Shown: positions 35,755-45,476, counted from the stretch's first letter. The stretch is 64,000 bases of DNA from Spirosoma rhododendri (GCF_012849055.1 NZ_CP051677.1:1054001-1118000); one strand, 5' to 3'. Made by a program: numbers and translations. The notes: a model not told the origin generated them from the letters alone.

Positions 35755-36171
35755 ATGTTCTTACAGAAGCATAAGTACCCACAGGAATACCTCTCCGAGA
35801 ACCCATACGTATCAGGTCTGCTGACCGGCTTGTTGACTGGTCTGGCAGTTGGCTTCTTATTCGCCCCCCGGTCTGGAAAAGAGCTGCGGAAGCAGATTGC
35901 CGGTACAGTTGGCGATCAGACCAAAGAGGTTAAACACCAATGGGACAAAACAAAAGCGCAGGCCAAAGAAACAGTCGACACAATCAAAACAAACGTTGGT
36001 CTGGCTGCTGACAAAGTAGAAGACGAAGTCAACAAGTACGCCGACAAAGCTGTCAAAGAAGCCGATAAGGCAGAACAGGCAGGTACGGAGGCCGTGAAAG
36101 AAGCGGGTCGCCTGTCAGACGAAGCTAAATCCGCACTCGACAAATTCAAGGATACCGGCAAACTCGGCTAA
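35755..36171 (+). CDS. YtxH domain protein
   Basis: The 138-residue product has one N-terminal glycine-rich membrane segment (YVSGLLTGLLTGLAVGFLFAP, about 20-40) followed by RSGKELRKQIAG, the YtxH signature. The rest is a long charged amphipathic helix rich in Lys, Ala and Glu (with repeated ADK and EAD words), reminiscent of LEA-type stress proteins. YtxH proteins are general-stress envelope proteins of unknown mechanism. A terminator follows, and another membrane protein gene comes next on the same strand. Confidence 0.85.
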   Translation: MFLQKHKYPQEYLSENPYVSGLLTGLLTGLAVGFLFAPRSGKELRKQIAGTVGDQTKEVKHQWDKTKAQAKETVDTIKTNVGLAADKVEDEVNKYADKAVKEADKAEQAGTEAVKEAGRLSDEAKSALDKFKDTGKLG

Positions 36172-36232
36172 TAGGCCATCAGCCATCCCCGGTGCTCATC
36201 AGCACGTACTGATTTACTCAACGATCATGAAA

Positions 36233-36269
36233 AAGACCCGATTCATGATATGAACCGGGTCTTGCTTTT
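36233..36269 (+). terminator. Terminator of the YtxH gene
   Basis: AAGACCCGATTCAT pairs with ATGAACCGGGTCTT (one G-U pair) and is followed by GCTTTTA on the plus strand. Confidence 0.75.
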
Positions 36270-36350
36270 AAGCGGTTCAGCCAACTTCGGTTAGTTGAGT
36301 TGGGCCTCATCTGACTCACCATTTTTTCACTTATCCAGTTACAAAACAAA

Positions 36351-37361
36351 ATGGAACGTACCCCTTCATACACAAACGACTCGGCTTACGGCCGCACCAC
36401 TTTTGTAAAACGCATCGCCTGGAGCGCCGTGTTCGCTGGCGTGCTGGTTGCTATTGTCAGCCAACTCCTGCTGACACTGCTGGGACTGGGCATCGGCCTG
36501 GGCACCATCGACCCCATGACAGAGCAAAACCCGACAGCGGGGCTGGGCGTGGGTAGTGCCGTATGGTATGCCGTAAGTAGCCTGCTCTCCCTGTTTGCTG
36601 GCGGCTGGGTTGCTGGTCGGCTGGCTAGTAGCCCCCAGCTGTTCGACGGCGTTATTCACGGCGTACTTACCTGGAGCCTTGTTACGCTGATTACCATTTA
36701 TTTCCTGACGACAACCATCGGTAGCCTGATTGGCGGAGCCGGTCGGCTGGTGGGTAGCCTGGTCAGAACGGCCGGGTCGGCTGCGGGTTCGGTTGCGTCG
36801 GCCGCTGGCCCCGAACTGGGTCAGATGGTAAAAGGTGAGCTGGCTAAAAACGGAGTTGATGTAAACAGTATTGATTTGGGTGATCTGCAAAAGGAAGTTA
36901 ACACGGTTCTTCGGCAAACGGGCGACCCCGCCCTGAACCCTAATGCCCTGGAGCGGAAAGCGAAGCAGGCGGGCGATCAGGCAGAGAATACCGCTGATCA
37001 GGCAGCCGAGAATCCGCAGGCCGCTGGCGGAATGGCCGATGGTCTGTTCGACCGACTCTTCAAGCAGGGTCAGGCAACGATTAGCCAGGTAGACCGGGAC
37101 GACGCGGTAAACGTGGTTATGAAGCGAACCGGCAAGAGCCGGGCGGAGTCGGAGAAAGTAGTCGACAACTGGATTAACACCTACAAACAGGCAGCGGCCA
37201 AATTTGAGCAAACCAAGCAGGAAGCGGCTGAAAAAGCGCGGCAAGCGGCTGACGCTGCTGCCGGTGCGGCTTCCAAAGCGGCCATCTTCGGCTTCTTTGG
37301 TTTGCTGATCGGTGTTGCAGCCGCCGGCTATGGTGCTAAAATGGGCACCGAATCGAAGTAG
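36351..37361 (+). CDS. Membrane protein with glycine-rich helices and long soluble insert, function unknown
   Basis: The 336-residue product has three N-terminal hydrophobic segments, an alanine- and glycine-rich stretch (GGAGRLVGSLVRTAGSAAGS), a soluble middle (about 160-290) with Gln- and Ala-rich helices, and a final hydrophobic helix (AAIFGFFGLLIGVAAAGYGA). Helices near the end (KQEAAEKARQAADAAAGAAS) resemble those in the preceding YtxH protein. No named family is recognised. The neighbourhood suggests an envelope or stress role; this is inference. Confidence 0.7.
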   Translation: MERTPSYTNDSAYGRTTFVKRIAWSAVFAGVLVAIVSQLLLTLLGLGIGLGTIDPMTEQNPTAGLGVGSAVWYAVSSLLSLFAGGWVAGRLASSPQLFDGVIHGVLTWSLVTLITIYFLTTTIGSLIGGAGRLVGSLVRTAGSAAGSVASAAGPELGQMVKGELAKNGVDVNSIDLGDLQKEVNTVLRQTGDPALNPNALERKAKQAGDQAENTADQAAENPQAAGGMADGLFDRLFKQGQATISQVDRDDAVNVVMKRTGKSRAESEKVVDNWINTYKQAAAKFEQTKQEAAEKARQAADAAAGAASKAAIFGFFGLLIGVAAAGYGAKMGTESK

Positions 37362-37420
37362 TAGCCGGTAGCCAGTTCATCACATACGCTCACTGTTTCT
37401 CCCTTCAGACAGTGGGCACA

Positions 37421-37460
37421 GCCGGACAGCTGCTCATCAACCGGGTAGCTGTCCGGCATA
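37421..37460. terminator. Hairpin after the membrane protein gene
   Basis: GCCGGACAGCT pairs with AGCTGTCCGGC around a loop of about 18 bases, 60 bases past the stop. No T run follows, so termination is only possible. Confidence 0.45.
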
Positions 37461-37581
37461 ACGCATCGGCCAGCCTTTTGCGTCCTCCTGGACCACTGCT
37501 CAGGCGTCGGCAGTACTTACTGTACCACAATTCCGGGGTCAACGCGCAGGCGGTCACTCCAGCTTAAGCTCAGCGTTAGTT

Positions 37582-38328
37582 ATGAAAAAGATACGTCACT
37601 GGCTGTCGTTGTCGGCACTGCTGGTCAGTGTGCCACTTCTGACCCTGGGTCAGGATTCGCTTACCGCGGCCACACCTTTTCGGGCTGGTCACACCGTATT
37701 TGCGGGTGTACAAATTCCGCTCAACTACACCCTCGGCTACCGGTACCAGTTTAGCCGACGCCTGTCGGTACAAGTTCAGGGTGGATTGATTGCGGCTCCT
37801 TTCGAGCGATATACCTTGAAATTACTCGAAGGCTTCGGGCTAGACCCTAACCTGAGCCGGGTTATCGACCGCTCGTTCCGGCAGGGTAGTTCGGCAAGTC
37901 TGGGAATTTCCGTTCATGCCAACTCCCCCTGGTACGGAACGCTGTTTGGCCAGTACGTTCACTTTTCAGCCGGGCCAATTACCCCTGCCGACGGACTGGG
38001 CATTTACTTCAATCGGGACTTTTCCGGCTTTAGCCCGCTCAACTCGCCCGCCTTTGTTTTCAATCTCCAGTCGAATTTCTGGGTTGCCGGTCTGCGCGTG
38101 GGACGTTCCTTTCAATTTACCAATTCCCGTTTCGGTCTGAATACCGAGTTAAGCCTCGGCAAGATCGTAACCACCAAAAACACGTTCGCGTCCAATCGAC
38201 CACTTATCGATGACCTCGGTGTCACTCAGCGTTTGTACACCAACCTGGACAACGAAATCGACACCAAGCTCCGCCAGTACGGCTATTTGCCAACGCTCAA
38301 CGTACTCCTCACCTATCGCCTACGCTAA
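37582..38328 (+). CDS. Secreted outer-membrane protein, beta-barrel type, function unknown
   Basis: The 248-residue product has a signal peptide (about 1-24, ending LTLGQ). The mature part is made of alternating strands with aromatic girdle residues (LGYRYQFSRRLSVQVQGGL, WYGTLFGQYVHFSAGP, FWVAGLRVGRSFQF) and ends NVLLTYRLR, as expected for an outer-membrane beta-barrel. No ligand or family name can be given. The LEA14-like lipoprotein gene follows 24 bases later, so the two are probably cotranscribed. Confidence 0.72.
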   Translation: MKKIRHWLSLSALLVSVPLLTLGQDSLTAATPFRAGHTVFAGVQIPLNYTLGYRYQFSRRLSVQVQGGLIAAPFERYTLKLLEGFGLDPNLSRVIDRSFRQGSSASLGISVHANSPWYGTLFGQYVHFSAGPITPADGLGIYFNRDFSGFSPLNSPAFVFNLQSNFWVAGLRVGRSFQFTNSRFGLNTELSLGKIVTTKNTFASNRPLIDDLGVTQRLYTNLDNEIDTKLRQYGYLPTLNVLLTYRLR

Positions 38329-38352
38329 TCAACACGTCATTCACCTATTCTT

Positions 38353-38997
38353 ATGCGACACGCTACCAAACTGGTTCTTTTCCTCACTGCGCCACTGCTC
38401 TTCACCCAGTGCGGCATCAACAGACAGGTTCAACAGGCTAAAGGGTTGAGCAAAAGCAAATACGCCATTCACTCGGCCGACAGTATTACCATCGCTGGTT
38501 ACGACGTTCGGGAATTCAAGGATATGCGGGGTCTGGATGATGTAAATCCGCTTAACTACCCCCGAATTGCCGCCGGTCTGATCAAGAAGGATGTTCCCTT
38601 CCGGGCCAACCTCAACGTGGAAATTACCAACCCAACGAATGAGATAGCGGCTATCAATCAGTTCGACTACCGCTTATTACTGGCGGGTAATGAGTTGGCA
38701 TCGGGCACCGTTGACCGGCGGGTAGAAGTACCAGCGAACGGAGGGAAAGTGATTGTACCCATACCTGTAAACGCGAACGCGTATGGGCTGATCTCCAGCT
38801 CATCGACACGAAATGCGTTTGTCGACCTCGTCCGTAATCTGGCCGGTAGCGATCAGGTAGCCCCGGCACGCGTCACCCTCAAGATCAGACCGACTCTGAT
38901 GCTGGGCAACAAGCAGGTCAAATACCCCGGCTACATCGACATCGACAAAGAGATCACGCGGGATATGCTTTCGCCCAATAACAAGCCAGCCCCATAA
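38353..38997 (+). CDS. LEA type 2 (LEA14-like) lipoprotein
   Basis: The 214-residue product has a lipoprotein signal ending LLFTQC (Cys 20). The mature part contains a LEA14/WHy-type domain: VPFRANLNVEITNPTNEIAAINQFDYRLLLAGNELASG followed by VPANGGKVIVPIPV. Such domains are linked to desiccation and stress tolerance in plants and bacteria, mostly as membrane-associated beta sandwiches. It lies at the end of a two-gene unit with the beta-barrel gene and is followed by a strong two-way terminator. Confidence 0.82.
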   Translation: MRHATKLVLFLTAPLLFTQCGINRQVQQAKGLSKSKYAIHSADSITIAGYDVREFKDMRGLDDVNPLNYPRIAAGLIKKDVPFRANLNVEITNPTNEIAAINQFDYRLLLAGNELASGTVDRRVEVPANGGKVIVPIPVNANAYGLISSSSTRNAFVDLVRNLAGSDQVAPARVTLKIRPTLMLGNKQVKYPGYIDIDKEITRDMLSPNNKPAP

Positions 38998-39061
38998 GAC
39001 GGTTAAAGGCGGAACGAGCACGAAGCCACTGATTTTGCGACACCCGGCTTATTGTCGCCAC

Positions 39062-39104
39062 AAAAAAACGCGGCCCGTAACTGAGTTACGGGCCGCGTTT
39101 TTTT
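39062..39104. terminator. Strong bidirectional terminator
   Basis: Seven A, a perfect 12-bp stem (CGCGGCCCGTAA with TTACGGGCCGCG, loop CTGAG), then seven T. It separates the convergent LEA14 and RND permease genes; the last bases overlap the permease stop. Confidence 0.95.
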
Positions 39105-42100
39105 ACACTAACTCTTCCTCACGTTCTGGCTGCTTTTGCATGTCCAGGGCGGGGTCTTTCTTACCGAACCACTTCATCCGCACCCGCTCGTTGATCCAGT
39201 ATAGACACGGCACGATGACCAGCGTCAGCACGGTTGAGAAGGTCAGACCGAAGATGATTGTCCAGGCCAGGATGTTCCAGAATACGGCCGAGTCGCCACC
39301 GATGACGAGGTGCGGGTCGAAGTCGCGGAACAGGCTTACGAAGTCGATGGTCAGGCCGAACGCCAGCGGGATCAGGCCCAGCACGGCGGCCGACGCCGTC
39401 AGCAGTACCGGTGTCAGGCGGATACCGCCCGCTTCGATGATCGCTTCGCGCAGGGGAATACCCCGCCCGCGTAGCTCTTCAATAAATTCGATCAGCAGAA
39501 TACCGTTTTTCACCACGATACCGGCCAGGGCGATGATACCGACGCCCGACATGATAACCGAGAACGTTTTACCTGCGATAACAAAGCCCAGCAACACGCC
39601 AATCAGCGACAGTGCGATGGTAACGAAGATGATCAGCGGCTTCACGACCGAATTGAACTGGGTAGCCAGAATCAGGTAGATGAGCAGAATGGCGACGCCG
39701 AAGGCCGAAATCAGGAAGTTTGCGGACTCCTGCTGATCTTCCTGCTCCCCGCCCATCTTGATCGTGTAGCCGTTCGGTACGTCCATGTCGTTAACGACCT
39801 CCTGAATCTGCCCCACAATCTGGTTGGCGTTATACCCCGGTACTACGTCTGAACTAAGCGTGACGACCCGCTGCTGATTCTTACGGTTGATCTGGCTGAA
39901 CGTAGTCGAGTAGCTGATGTTGGCCACCGACGTAACGGGTACCTGCCGCAACTGCCCACCCGACGCCATGTCGCGATAGACGACGTTCAGGCTCAACAGC
40001 CGCTCGATCTGACTCCGGTCGTCGGGACGCAGCCGAACCATGATCGGGTACTCGTCTTTGGCGTCGCGGAATTTCGAGATTTCCGTACCGAACAGGGCCG
40101 TCCGAATCGCCAGCGCGACCTGCCCTAACGAAATACCTTCGCGCTCGGCTTTGTCACGGTCGATGTCGATCACGATTTCGGGCTTGTTGGTAATCAGGTC
40201 GGTTTTGAGTTGGTCGATCCCTTTGATACCGGCCTGCTGAATCCGCTGACGCACCTGCTTCTCGATGGTGCTGAGCGTTTTGAAATCATCGCCCGCAATC
40301 TCGATGGCGATGGGCTTACCCGTCGGTGGGCCGTTGGATTCGCGCTCGACCGAAATTTCACTACCCGGCAAGCCGTTCATCGCCGTTCTGACTTTCGCCA
40401 GAATCGTATCTGTCGGAATACCTTCGCGCTCTTCGTTGCCTTTGAACGCAATCGTCACCTTCGATTTCTGGGGCGTTGCCGACCGGTCGGGGTTGGTGGG
40501 GTCGCCCGCGTTTTTGCCCACATTCGAGATCACCGAGTTGACGATATGGTCGGCGTTGTTGTCTTTCAATACCTTGAAAATTCGCTTCTCGATCACCTTT
40601 GTCACCGAGTCGGTTACGCGGGCGTCGGTGCCCACCGGCATCACGTTGTAGACGTAGATGTAATCGGGTTCACCGCTGGGGAAAAACACGACGTTCGGAC
40701 TGGCGATGCCCGTGATGATGAACGTAGCGATCAGCATCACAAACGCACCGACTACGATCCATACCGACCGCCAGCCCGTCAGTACCCACGAAATCAACCG
40801 GCGGTAGTTGTTCTTCAGCGCAGGCAGCAGGCGTTCCTGAAACGGCAGAATCAGCTTCGGAGTCAGCACGTAGTGGTTGAAGACGTACAGCAGCAGGAAC
40901 AGCACGAACAGATTGCCGATACCCCGGTCGATGACGTAGCCAATACCCGCCAGCACCGCCATGATAATCAGCGGCCGTTTGATCTCATCGAACCCCGGCT
41001 TCACAGCTTCCTTGTGCTCTTCGTCATGCCGTTGCATGAACGTGACGGCGAAAACGGGGTTAATAACGTAGGCCACGAACAGCGACGCGAACAGGGTCAG
41101 GATCAGCGTTAGGGGCAGAAATTTCATGAATTCGCCCACGATACCCGGCCAGAACAACAGCGGGAAGAACGGCGCGATGGTCGTCAGCGTACCCGTCAGT
41201 ACCGGCACAAATACCTCACCCGCTGCCGCTTTCACCGCCTGCCGGATGTTCCAGTCCCGGTTTTCGTTGAAGAGCCGGTGCGAGTTTTCGATAACCACAA
41301 TGGCGTCGTCGACCACTAGCCCCAGCCCCAGCAGAAAGGCAAACAGCACGATGGTGTTCAGCGTGAACGCCGTACCGACCGCCGGGCCAACGACGGGCAT
41401 CAGCACGAACGCGACCAGCGCCGACAGGGGCACCGACAAGCCGATGAAAATGGCGTCGCGAACCCCCATAAAGAACATCAGAATCAGCACGACGAAGATG
41501 AAGCCGAGCACGACGGTGTTGATCAGGTCGTTAACGTTCTCGCGGGTCGGTTCCGACGAATCGGCCGTAATTTTGATGTCCAGCCCCTGCGGGAACCGGG
41601 TCTCCTTGTAGTCGTCAATCGTCTTTTCAATGTTGTCGGCTGCCGACAGCAGGTTAGCCCCCGCCCGTTTGATGACGTTCAGCGTAACGACCGACTTGTT
41701 GTTGAGCCGGGCAAAATCCTGCTGCTCCTCGAAGCTGTCCTGCACCTGCGCGATGTCACCGAGCCGGACCGTTGCGCCCGTTGCCGTGCGGATTTGCAGG
41801 TTTTCGAGTTGTGATACGTCCGTAAATTCACCCTTCACGCGTACCGTCCGCCGAACCCCGTCGACGTTCAGTTCACCACCCGACACGTTGACGTTCTCGC
41901 CCTGCACGGCCTGCTGAATATCGGTAAAAGCCAGCCCCGCCGACTGCATCCGGGGCAGGTCGACGTTGATCTGGATTTCCCGCGTCAGCGCACCCACGAT
42001 GTCCACGCGCCGGATTTCAGGCATGGCTTCGATGGCGTCCTGCAAATCTTCGGCGTACTCTTTCAGCTGCTTGAGCGAGAAGTTACCAGCCATGTTGATG

Positions 42101-42546
42101 TTCATGATCGGAAACTCCGAGAAGTTGACGTCCTGCGCCGTTGGCCCCGCGTCGAGTTTCTGCGGCAGATCGGGTTTGGCTTTGTCGATGGCGTCGCGGA
42201 CCCGTTGCAGGGCTTCGGCCGTCTGCACATCGGGATTGAACTCCACCAGAATCACCGACACGTCCTGCAAGGCATTCGACTTGATGCGCTTGACACCCGA
42301 AATCGACTTCAACTGCTTCTCAATCTGCTTATTGATCGTGTTCTCAATGTCGGCCGGGGCCGTACCCACGTACACCGTGTTGATGTACACCTGCGGCACC
42401 TTGATGTCCGGGAATTGCTCCTTGGGCAGGTTGTTGTACACGAACAGCCCGCCAAGCGTAATCAGGAGCGTGAAGATGTAAATCGCCGTCCTGTTCTCGA
42501 CGCACCAGTTGGTAAAGCCGAGGGTTTTGTACTGTTCAAATTTCAT
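39103..42546 (-). CDS. RND efflux transporter permease (AcrB/HAE1 type)
   Basis: The 1,147-residue protein is the inner-membrane proton-driven pump of a tripartite efflux system. It has the usual repeat: helix 1 near residue 20, a large periplasmic domain, helices 2-6, then a second periplasmic domain and helices 8-12. The paired aspartates of helix 4 are in GLVVDDAIVVIENSHRLF, which points to drug-type (HAE) rather than metal pumps, and the helix 10-11 block GIVVKNGILLIEFIEELRGRG is present. An extra hydrophobic insert (about 530-570, LIIMAVLAGIGYVIDRGI) follows helix 6, as in some Bacteroidota pumps. The adaptor and TolC genes lie upstream in the same unit. Confidence 0.94.
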   Translation of the reverse strand: MKFEQYKTLGFTNWCVENRTAIYIFTLLITLGGLFVYNNLPKEQFPDIKVPQVYINTVYVGTAPADIENTINKQIEKQLKSISGVKRIKSNALQDVSVILVEFNPDVQTAEALQRVRDAIDKAKPDLPQKLDAGPTAQDVNFSEFPIMNINMAGNFSLKQLKEYAEDLQDAIEAMPEIRRVDIVGALTREIQINVDLPRMQSAGLAFTDIQQAVQGENVNVSGGELNVDGVRRTVRVKGEFTDVSQLENLQIRTATGATVRLGDIAQVQDSFEEQQDFARLNNKSVVTLNVIKRAGANLLSAADNIEKTIDDYKETRFPQGLDIKITADSSEPTRENVNDLINTVVLGFIFVVLILMFFMGVRDAIFIGLSVPLSALVAFVLMPVVGPAVGTAFTLNTIVLFAFLLGLGLVVDDAIVVIENSHRLFNENRDWNIRQAVKAAAGEVFVPVLTGTLTTIAPFFPLLFWPGIVGEFMKFLPLTLILTLFASLFVAYVINPVFAVTFMQRHDEEHKEAVKPGFDEIKRPLIIMAVLAGIGYVIDRGIGNLFVLFLLLYVFNHYVLTPKLILPFQERLLPALKNNYRRLISWVLTGWRSVWIVVGAFVMLIATFIITGIASPNVVFFPSGEPDYIYVYNVMPVGTDARVTDSVTKVIEKRIFKVLKDNNADHIVNSVISNVGKNAGDPTNPDRSATPQKSKVTIAFKGNEEREGIPTDTILAKVRTAMNGLPGSEISVERESNGPPTGKPIAIEIAGDDFKTLSTIEKQVRQRIQQAGIKGIDQLKTDLITNKPEIVIDIDRDKAEREGISLGQVALAIRTALFGTEISKFRDAKDEYPIMVRLRPDDRSQIERLLSLNVVYRDMASGGQLRQVPVTSVANISYSTTFSQINRKNQQRVVTLSSDVVPGYNANQIVGQIQEVVNDMDVPNGYTIKMGGEQEDQQESANFLISAFGVAILLIYLILATQFNSVVKPLIIFVTIALSLIGVLLGFVIAGKTFSVIMSGVGIIALAGIVVKNGILLIEFIEELRGRGIPLREAIIEAGGIRLTPVLLTASAAVLGLIPLAFGLTIDFVSLFRDFDPHLVIGGDSAVFWNILAWTIIFGLTFSTVLTLVIVPCLYWINERVRMKWFGKKDPALDMQKQPEREEELV

Positions 42547-42570
42547 TTGAAAGAGAGTTTAATGTCTCAG

Positions 42571-42641
42571 GTTCAAGGTTTAAGGCTCCTCCGGCTAACG
42601 CTCACTCCGAACGTTAGCCGGAGGAGCCTTAAACCTTGAAC
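42571..42641. repeat. Perfect 30-bp inverted repeat, GTTTAAGGTTTAA family (B1), inside the RND operon
   Basis: Arms 42571-42600 and 42612-42641 are exact reverse complements with an 11-base loop. The outer part is GTTCAAGGTTTAAGG, the inner part CTCCTCCGGCTAACG. It lies between the adaptor and permease genes of one operon and may lower permease expression or set mRNA ends. Confidence 0.9.
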
Positions 42642-42648
42642 TATCCTA

Positions 42649-43788
42649 CTAAAAACTGATCGGCTGCCCATCCACTAGGTCCTGATAACCCGTCGTTACT
42701 AGTTGATCGCCCGCTTTCAGGCCCGACAAAATGGCAATCTGCCCACCGTACGACGGCCCTGTTTTGACGGGCCGGGCTTTGGCAATTTTCTTACCACCGG
42801 CGCTCTCCACCACGTACACCAGTTGCCCACTTTCGGTGCTCTGAATCAGGTTCTGGTTGATGACGATGGCGTTGGCTTTCGTCTGATCGTTGATCTTTAC
42901 CTGCGCCAGCATGTTCGGTTTCAGACTATTGTCGGCCGGTAGCGGGGCTTCGATGGTGAATGTCCGGCTCAGCGGATCGACCGTTGTCGACACGAACGAG
43001 ATGGTCGAGTTCAGGTTGCGGTTCAGGTCCGGCAGACGTACCATGATGGGCGCGCCTTTCTGCACGCTGCCCGAATACGTATCGGCCACTTTCGCGACGA
43101 CCTTTAACTGCGACAGATTCACAACCCGAACCAGGCTCATGCCCGGAGCCGCCGACTGACCAATTTTCACAGTGACCTGATCGACAACACCCGAAATGGG
43201 TGCCGTCACGACCGACTGCCCAATCTGAGCGTTGAGCGTCGACAGCCGCCGTTCGAGGGCTTCTTTATTGTTTTTAGCCTGCAAGTACTGGATCTCGGTG
43301 CCGATCTGCTGTTTCCAGAGAGACGCCTGCTTTTCGAAAATCGTATTGGCCAGCGACAACTGTGTTTTCAACTCAGACTGCGATTCGCGCAGCAACTGAT
43401 CGTCGACTTTGGCTATCGCCTGACCAGCCCGCACGTTGTCGCCTTCCTTGACGTACACCGCCGTAACGACCCCGCCCGATTTGGGCGACACCTGCACGTT
43501 GTTTTTGGCGTCGATGGTACCCTGCAACTCGACAAAATGCTTAAACGTGCTGGCCGCAACCGGGGCCACCGTCACGTCTTTCGTGCGGCCTTCCGTCGCT
43601 TCCACGGGGTCGAGCCGGGCCACTTCGCCCTCCAGCGTCTTAATCTTTCTCGTGAGTTCCGCCTGCTGGGTTTTCAGTTCCGCCAGTTCGGTCCGCTTAC
43701 CGGCCAGGTCGGTAGCGCCCTCTTTCTTCTCCGACGAGCAAGCCCCTAACAGGCCTGCGGTCAGCGTAATTGCGTAGACTACTTTCAT
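42649..43788 (-). CDS. RND efflux periplasmic adaptor (membrane fusion protein)
   Basis: The 379-residue product has a lipoprotein signal ending LLGAC (Cys 17), then an N-terminal coiled coil, a biotinyl-lipoyl half (VYVKEGDNVRAGQAIAKVDD), a helical hairpin with KQIGTEIQYLQAK, the second lipoyl half (VTAPISGVVDQVTVKIGQ), and a beta-barrel and membrane-proximal domain ending ILSGLKAGDQLVTTGYQDL. It bridges permease and TolC. It lies between them in one unit on the minus strand. Confidence 0.94.
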   Translation of the reverse strand: MKVVYAITLTAGLLGACSSEKKEGATDLAGKRTELAELKTQQAELTRKIKTLEGEVARLDPVEATEGRTKDVTVAPVAASTFKHFVELQGTIDAKNNVQVSPKSGGVVTAVYVKEGDNVRAGQAIAKVDDQLLRESQSELKTQLSLANTIFEKQASLWKQQIGTEIQYLQAKNNKEALERRLSTLNAQIGQSVVTAPISGVVDQVTVKIGQSAAPGMSLVRVVNLSQLKVVAKVADTYSGSVQKGAPIMVRLPDLNRNLNSTISFVSTTVDPLSRTFTIEAPLPADNSLKPNMLAQVKINDQTKANAIVINQNLIQSTESGQLVYVVESAGGKKIAKARPVKTGPSYGGQIAILSGLKAGDQLVTTGYQDLVDGQPISF

Positions 43789-43808
43789 TTTTCTGTATTC
43801 AATCAGGT

Positions 43809-45476
43809 TTATAATCCAATGTAGAGCCGTCCGAGGGCGCGATCCTGGTCGACTTTGGCGATCAGAAAATCGTACAGCGACGCGAAATAGTTGGTCTGCG
43901 CTTCACGAAGGGCGGTTTCGGCGTTCAGCACTTCGATGCTCGACCCGACACCCTCTTTGTACTTGATGCGCGACACCCGCACAATCTCCTGCGCCAGTTC
44001 GCGGTTGCGCTGCTGGGTTTGCAGCGTTTGCAGGCCGTTATTGAGCGTGATGCTGGCCTGCCGGATTTGCAGGTCGATGGAGTTGCGAAGCAGGGCACCG
44101 CTGTTCTGAGCTTTCTGGAGCGTCACCCGCTTTTGGGCGATCTGGTAGCGCTTTTGAAAACCGTCGAAAATGGGCACCTGCAAACTCAGCCCCAGCGTAG
44201 CAAAGTTGAGCCAGGGGGCCGTAACGAGCTGACCGATAGCATTACGCCCGCTGTTGTAACCGTAGTTAACAAAACCAGCCAGCGTCGGATAGTAGCCTTT
44301 CTGCGTCAGTTCGACATCCTGCTCGGCGAGTTTAATCTGCGTTTCCAGCGTCGAATACTCGATCCGGCTCGTGTACCTGAACGTCGGGTCGGGCGAAATC
44401 AGCGGGCGCAGGTCATCCACCGACCGGTCCTGCAACTGCTCCGCCAGGGTGATCTCGTCGTTGACGCCCATGCCCATCTGGAATTTGAGCAGCGTATAGC
44501 TCAGCTCGATCAGGTTCTGCACGTTCTGCCGCTCGGCCCGCAGGTTGTTGGCCTGCACGTCGAGCCGCTGCACGTCCAGCTTCTCCACGAATCCCTGCTT
44601 ATTCATGGCGCGGGTTTCGTTCATCAGCGTATCCAGCCGCCCAATGTTGTAGTCGAGCAGCTTGGCCCGCTCCAGCGCCACCAGCACCCCGTAATACGCC
44701 TTCGCGACCTGCTCAGCCACCGTCACTTTGGTGCCTTGCAGGTTGCGCTGCGCCAGTTCGCGGTAAGTGGCAGCCGCCCGCAGACCAACGTTCAGGCCCG
44801 GACTGTAGATAACCTGATTCAGGCTCAGCGTGGCATTTCCCGAATACTTCACGCCAAACTGCACCGGCACGGCGGGCGCATCGGGCGATGCGGTTGGGTC
44901 GAAGAAATTAGCGGGTAGAAACGCGCGCTGGATAATCAGGTTGTCTGTCAGCGACGCGCTCCCCGCCACCTGCGGCAGGGCCGACGCTTTCACTTCCCGG
45001 ATGCGCCCCTCTGCGCTGACGCCGTCGAGTACACTGTTTTTTACATTGATGTTCTGCTGAAGCGCGTGATCAATGGCCTGTTGCAGCGTAAACGACGGAC
45101 CATTACCCGTTCCGCCCGCAGGCGTCAGTCCTGTCGGTGCCAGCCCCAGTCCCGAATTAAACGTCGATACCACACCGGGCTGTAAATTGACGGGACCAGT
45201 TGATCCGTCCAGCGACGGCGTCGATGCGGCCGATGTTGTGTTGGGCTGACCGGGTACGGCGACTCCAGTGCCGGGCGTTGTGCCGGGTTGCGCGACAATG
45301 GCCCCGGTAGCGGCTGGCTGCTGGGCACCCGGTTGCTGACCGCTGGCAGCCGCCCCCGTGGGTTGCTGCCCAACCGATGGCTGCGTAGCCACCTGCGCCA
45401 CCGACGCGGGTATCAGCCCACCCGTCAACAGCCAAAGCGTTGCCGTGCGGATTGTACTCGTGATGTTCATAATCAA
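43809..45476 (-). CDS. TolC family outer-membrane efflux protein
   Basis: The 555-residue product has a signal peptide (about 1-28, ending SVAQ), then an unusual low-complexity stretch of about 80 residues rich in Gln, Pro, Gly, Ala and Thr. The TolC repeats start at FTLQQAIDHALQQNINVKN. Typical outer-membrane efflux blocks follow, including GFVEKLDVQRLDVQANNLRAE and GVGSSIEVLNAETALREAQTNYF. It is the first gene of the pump unit (20 bases before the adaptor). The ATG could also be two codons later (45470). Confidence 0.93.
   Translation of the reverse strand: MIMNITSTIRTATLWLLTGGLIPASVAQVATQPSVGQQPTGAAASGQQPGAQQPAATGAIVAQPGTTPGTGVAVPGQPNTTSAASTPSLDGSTGPVNLQPGVVSTFNSGLGLAPTGLTPAGGTGNGPSFTLQQAIDHALQQNINVKNSVLDGVSAEGRIREVKASALPQVAGSASLTDNLIIQRAFLPANFFDPTASPDAPAVPVQFGVKYSGNATLSLNQVIYSPGLNVGLRAAATYRELAQRNLQGTKVTVAEQVAKAYYGVLVALERAKLLDYNIGRLDTLMNETRAMNKQGFVEKLDVQRLDVQANNLRAERQNVQNLIELSYTLLKFQMGMGVNDEITLAEQLQDRSVDDLRPLISPDPTFRYTSRIEYSTLETQIKLAEQDVELTQKGYYPTLAGFVNYGYNSGRNAIGQLVTAPWLNFATLGLSLQVPIFDGFQKRYQIAQKRVTLQKAQNSGALLRNSIDLQIRQASITLNNGLQTLQTQQRNRELAQEIVRVSRIKYKEGVGSSIEVLNAETALREAQTNYFASLYDFLIAKVDQDRALGRLYIGL

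Noticed and set aside
45157..45435. Second minus-strand frame over the tolC 5' end
   Set aside because: It is an alternative reading of the low-complexity Gln/Pro/Gly stretch of TolC and has no start context or domain.
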